Origin: Flavobacteriales bacterium
GTDB taxonomy: Bacteria > Bacteroidota > Bacteroidia > Flavobacteriales_F > PHOS-HE28
Reading direction: 5' to 3'
NCBI GenBank assembly: GCA_025455765.1
Contig: JALOLX010000001.1
Span: forward strand, 1-24,695
Length of the DNA stretch: 24,695 nt
The notes under the pieces are model-generated. The model was not told the DNA's origin. It ran no database searches and was given only the letters and a program-made list of their open reading frames with translations. Both the position numbers and the translations under genes were made by a program. Positions 23,606-24,695 of the stretch are shown piece after piece. Numbering within the stretch: the stretch's first letter is position 1; the number at the start of each line of letters is the position of its first letter.

Positions 23606-23952
23606 TTGGGGAGAGTGGTGATGGGTTCGCTACGGGAGGTCAGGTGAACGGCCGGGCGGTCGCGGTGGTGGTGTGAGGGGTGGTGGGCGGTCATTTCCAC
23701 CACGGCCGGACCAGTGCATGATGCACACTACCGGGGTAACCGTAGCGTCGACGCCACCGGCTCGACCTGCGGGCATCCACGTTGGCGTTCGCACTGTGGG
23801 TGGGCGATGTGTCTGTGGGGCCTGGGTTCGGGAGAGCGGTGATGGGTTCGCTGCGGGCGGTTGGGTGGTGGGCTGGGCGGCCGTGGTGGTGGTGTTCGGG
23901 GTGGTGTGGTAGTGGGGGTCGTCCATGAATGCACGCGTTCCTCCCTTTTCCC
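23606..23952. repeat. Intergenic direct repeat, copy 2 (about 347 bp)
   Basis: This is the second copy of the block at 23135-23483, ending some 60 bp before the CUB/PKD gene. Differences are scattered substitutions and a few short indels. The 122 bp between the copies (23484-23605) hold most of the hairpin and a short unique stretch. No gene is supported anywhere in 22971-24015. Confidence 0.75.
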
Positions 23953-23960
23953 AGAATGCG

Positions 23961-23968
23961 TATGTTTA
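23961..23968 (+). promoter_or_regulatory. Putative -7 box of the CUB/PKD gene
   Basis: TATGTTTA fits seven of eight positions of TAnnTTTG and lies 47 bases upstream of the ATG at 24016. A TTC (not TTG) sits at about the -33 distance. It is plausible but not decisive. Confidence 0.35.
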
Positions 23969-24015
23969 GCCTGTAGTTGCCTGTTATCTGGCGCTCACGG
24001 ACCAATTACCACTTC

Positions 24016-24695
24016 ATGCCTCGGCCCATGTGGAAACCACTCTTCGCCACCCTGGCGATCCTGGCCATGGCCAGCGTTCATGCTCAGGGCTCTTTCCTGA
24101 TCAGCCAACCGGTGATCTCCACCTGCCAAGCCTCCCTGCAGGACACGGGTGGGGAGCCGGGTGGCGGCTACCAGAACAACGAGAGCTTCATTACGACCAT
24201 CTGCCCGAACAGCCCCGGACTGGCTGTGTCGTTGAACTTTGGTGCCACACCGTTCAACCTGTCCACGGCGGGCACGGAACCCATTGATCAGTTGAGGATC
24301 TGGGACGGCCCGGACGATACCTATCCGCTGATCGGCACATGGACGGGCAACAACTCGCCGGGTATCATCAGTGCGAGCTTCCAGAACGCGCAGACCACGG
24401 GTGGATGCCTGGCGGTGCGTTTCACCAGCAACGAGACCGGCACCGGACGCTTTGCCGCGTTCATCAGCTGTGCAATTCCCTGTGAACCGCCCACGGCCAG
24501 CGCGATCATGGTTGGAGCGCCCACGCAGCCTGTACGGGCCTGCCAGAACACACCGATCACGTTCGATGGCTCTGCATCTACGGCAGCTCAGGGCCAGGGC
24601 ATCTCGGAATACAAATGGGACTTCGGTGATGGTGTGGTCGACAGCCTGTCGGGCGCTATCGTTACGCATTCCTACGCCACCAGCGGGGAGCACAT
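24016..24695 (+). CDS. Secreted CUB-like and PKD-domain surface protein, 3' part outside the window
   Basis: At least 226 residues are visible and the frame runs off the right edge. A signal peptide (MWKPLFATLAILAMASVHAQ, with the start at codon 1 or codon 5) is followed by a CUB-like domain at about 30-150: a cysteine then a D-T-G-G turn, Y-x-N-N-E-S, the cysteine in TTICPNSPG, DQLRIWDGPDD, and CLAVRFTSNETGTGRFAAF. Next comes the start of a PKD domain at about 165-226 (ACQNTPITFDGSAS, YKWDFGDG, VTHSYATSGEH). This architecture is typical of large adhesin-like proteins exported and anchored by the type IX secretion system in Bacteroidota. The C-terminal sorting domain that would prove it is not in the window. 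Confidence 0.85.
   Translation, partial: MPRPMWKPLFATLAILAMASVHAQGSFLISQPVISTCQASLQDTGGEPGGGYQNNESFITTICPNSPGLAVSLNFGATPFNLSTAGTEPIDQLRIWDGPDDTYPLIGTWTGNNSPGIISASFQNAQTTGGCLAVRFTSNETGTGRFAAFISCAIPCEPPTASAIMVGAPTQPVRACQNTPITFDGSASTAAQGQGISEYKWDFGDGVVDSLSGAIVTHSYATSGEH

Noticed and set aside
23025..23934. Proline- and histidine-rich minus-strand frames in the repeat region
   Set aside because: They shift frame between the two repeat copies and reflect G-rich composition, not conserved protein sequence.

Overview
The window is most likely chromosomal DNA from a high-GC member of the Bacteroidota, probably Flavobacteriales-like. Three things suggest this. A secreted protein with a CUB-like and a PKD domain begins at the right edge. 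Start codons lack Shine-Dalgarno sequences. Several genes carry TAnnTTG-type -7 boxes very close to the start codon, a variant of the TAnnTTTG box of this phylum. No rRNA or tRNA gene was seen, so the taxonomy is inference.

Layout. (1) Bases 1-568 hold no gene but contain two nested MITE-like elements. The inner one is 319 bp, with 20-bp terminal inverted repeats and an 8-bp target duplication, and it sits inside one arm of an older inverted-repeat element. (2) Bases 569-5481 are a patchwork of short genes. They are a GHKL ATPase plus STAS-like (DUF4325-type) pair, an intact DarG macrodomain antitoxin preceded by only the C-terminal stub of its toxin DarT, a short orphan reading frame, a DUF559/Vsr-like nuclease, a DUF413-like protein and an unknown protein. 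(3) Bases 5482-20784 are one tightly packed minus-strand operon. In transcription order it encodes a 1767-residue DEAD/DEAH helicase with a DUF1998-type region and a nuclease-like tail, a 946-residue SNF2/RapA-type helicase, a 1460-residue Eco57I/PglX-type adenine methylase, a DUF6602-like nuclease-fold protein, an FRG-domain protein, a GIY-YIG protein with a RAMA/DUF4357-like tail, and a 55-residue CxxC protein. (4) Bases 20788-22340 are mostly non-coding, apart from a possible gene with eleven perfectly spaced 21-bp (7-residue) repeats. (5) Next comes a fibronectin type III protein with a clear terminator, a roughly 1-kb intergenic region with a duplicated 348-bp block, and the 5' part of the CUB/PKD surface-protein gene.

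The most notable content is the large operon. The three large genes have the enzyme set of class 1 DISARM (SNF2 helicase, adenine methylase, helicase and DUF1998), but the helicase and DUF1998 parts lie in one polypeptide and no phospholipase-D gene (drmC) is visible. Three to four small genes follow instead, whose families are typical of nucleases or toxic effectors. The first three genes are joined by ATGA overlaps, so they are almost certainly co-translated. A working model, which is inference, is self/non-self marking by the methylase, DNA translocation by the two helicases, and killing or cleavage by the nuclease-like and FRG proteins. The neighbouring DarTG remnant, DUF559 nuclease and MITEs fit a defence island with a history of insertion and decay.
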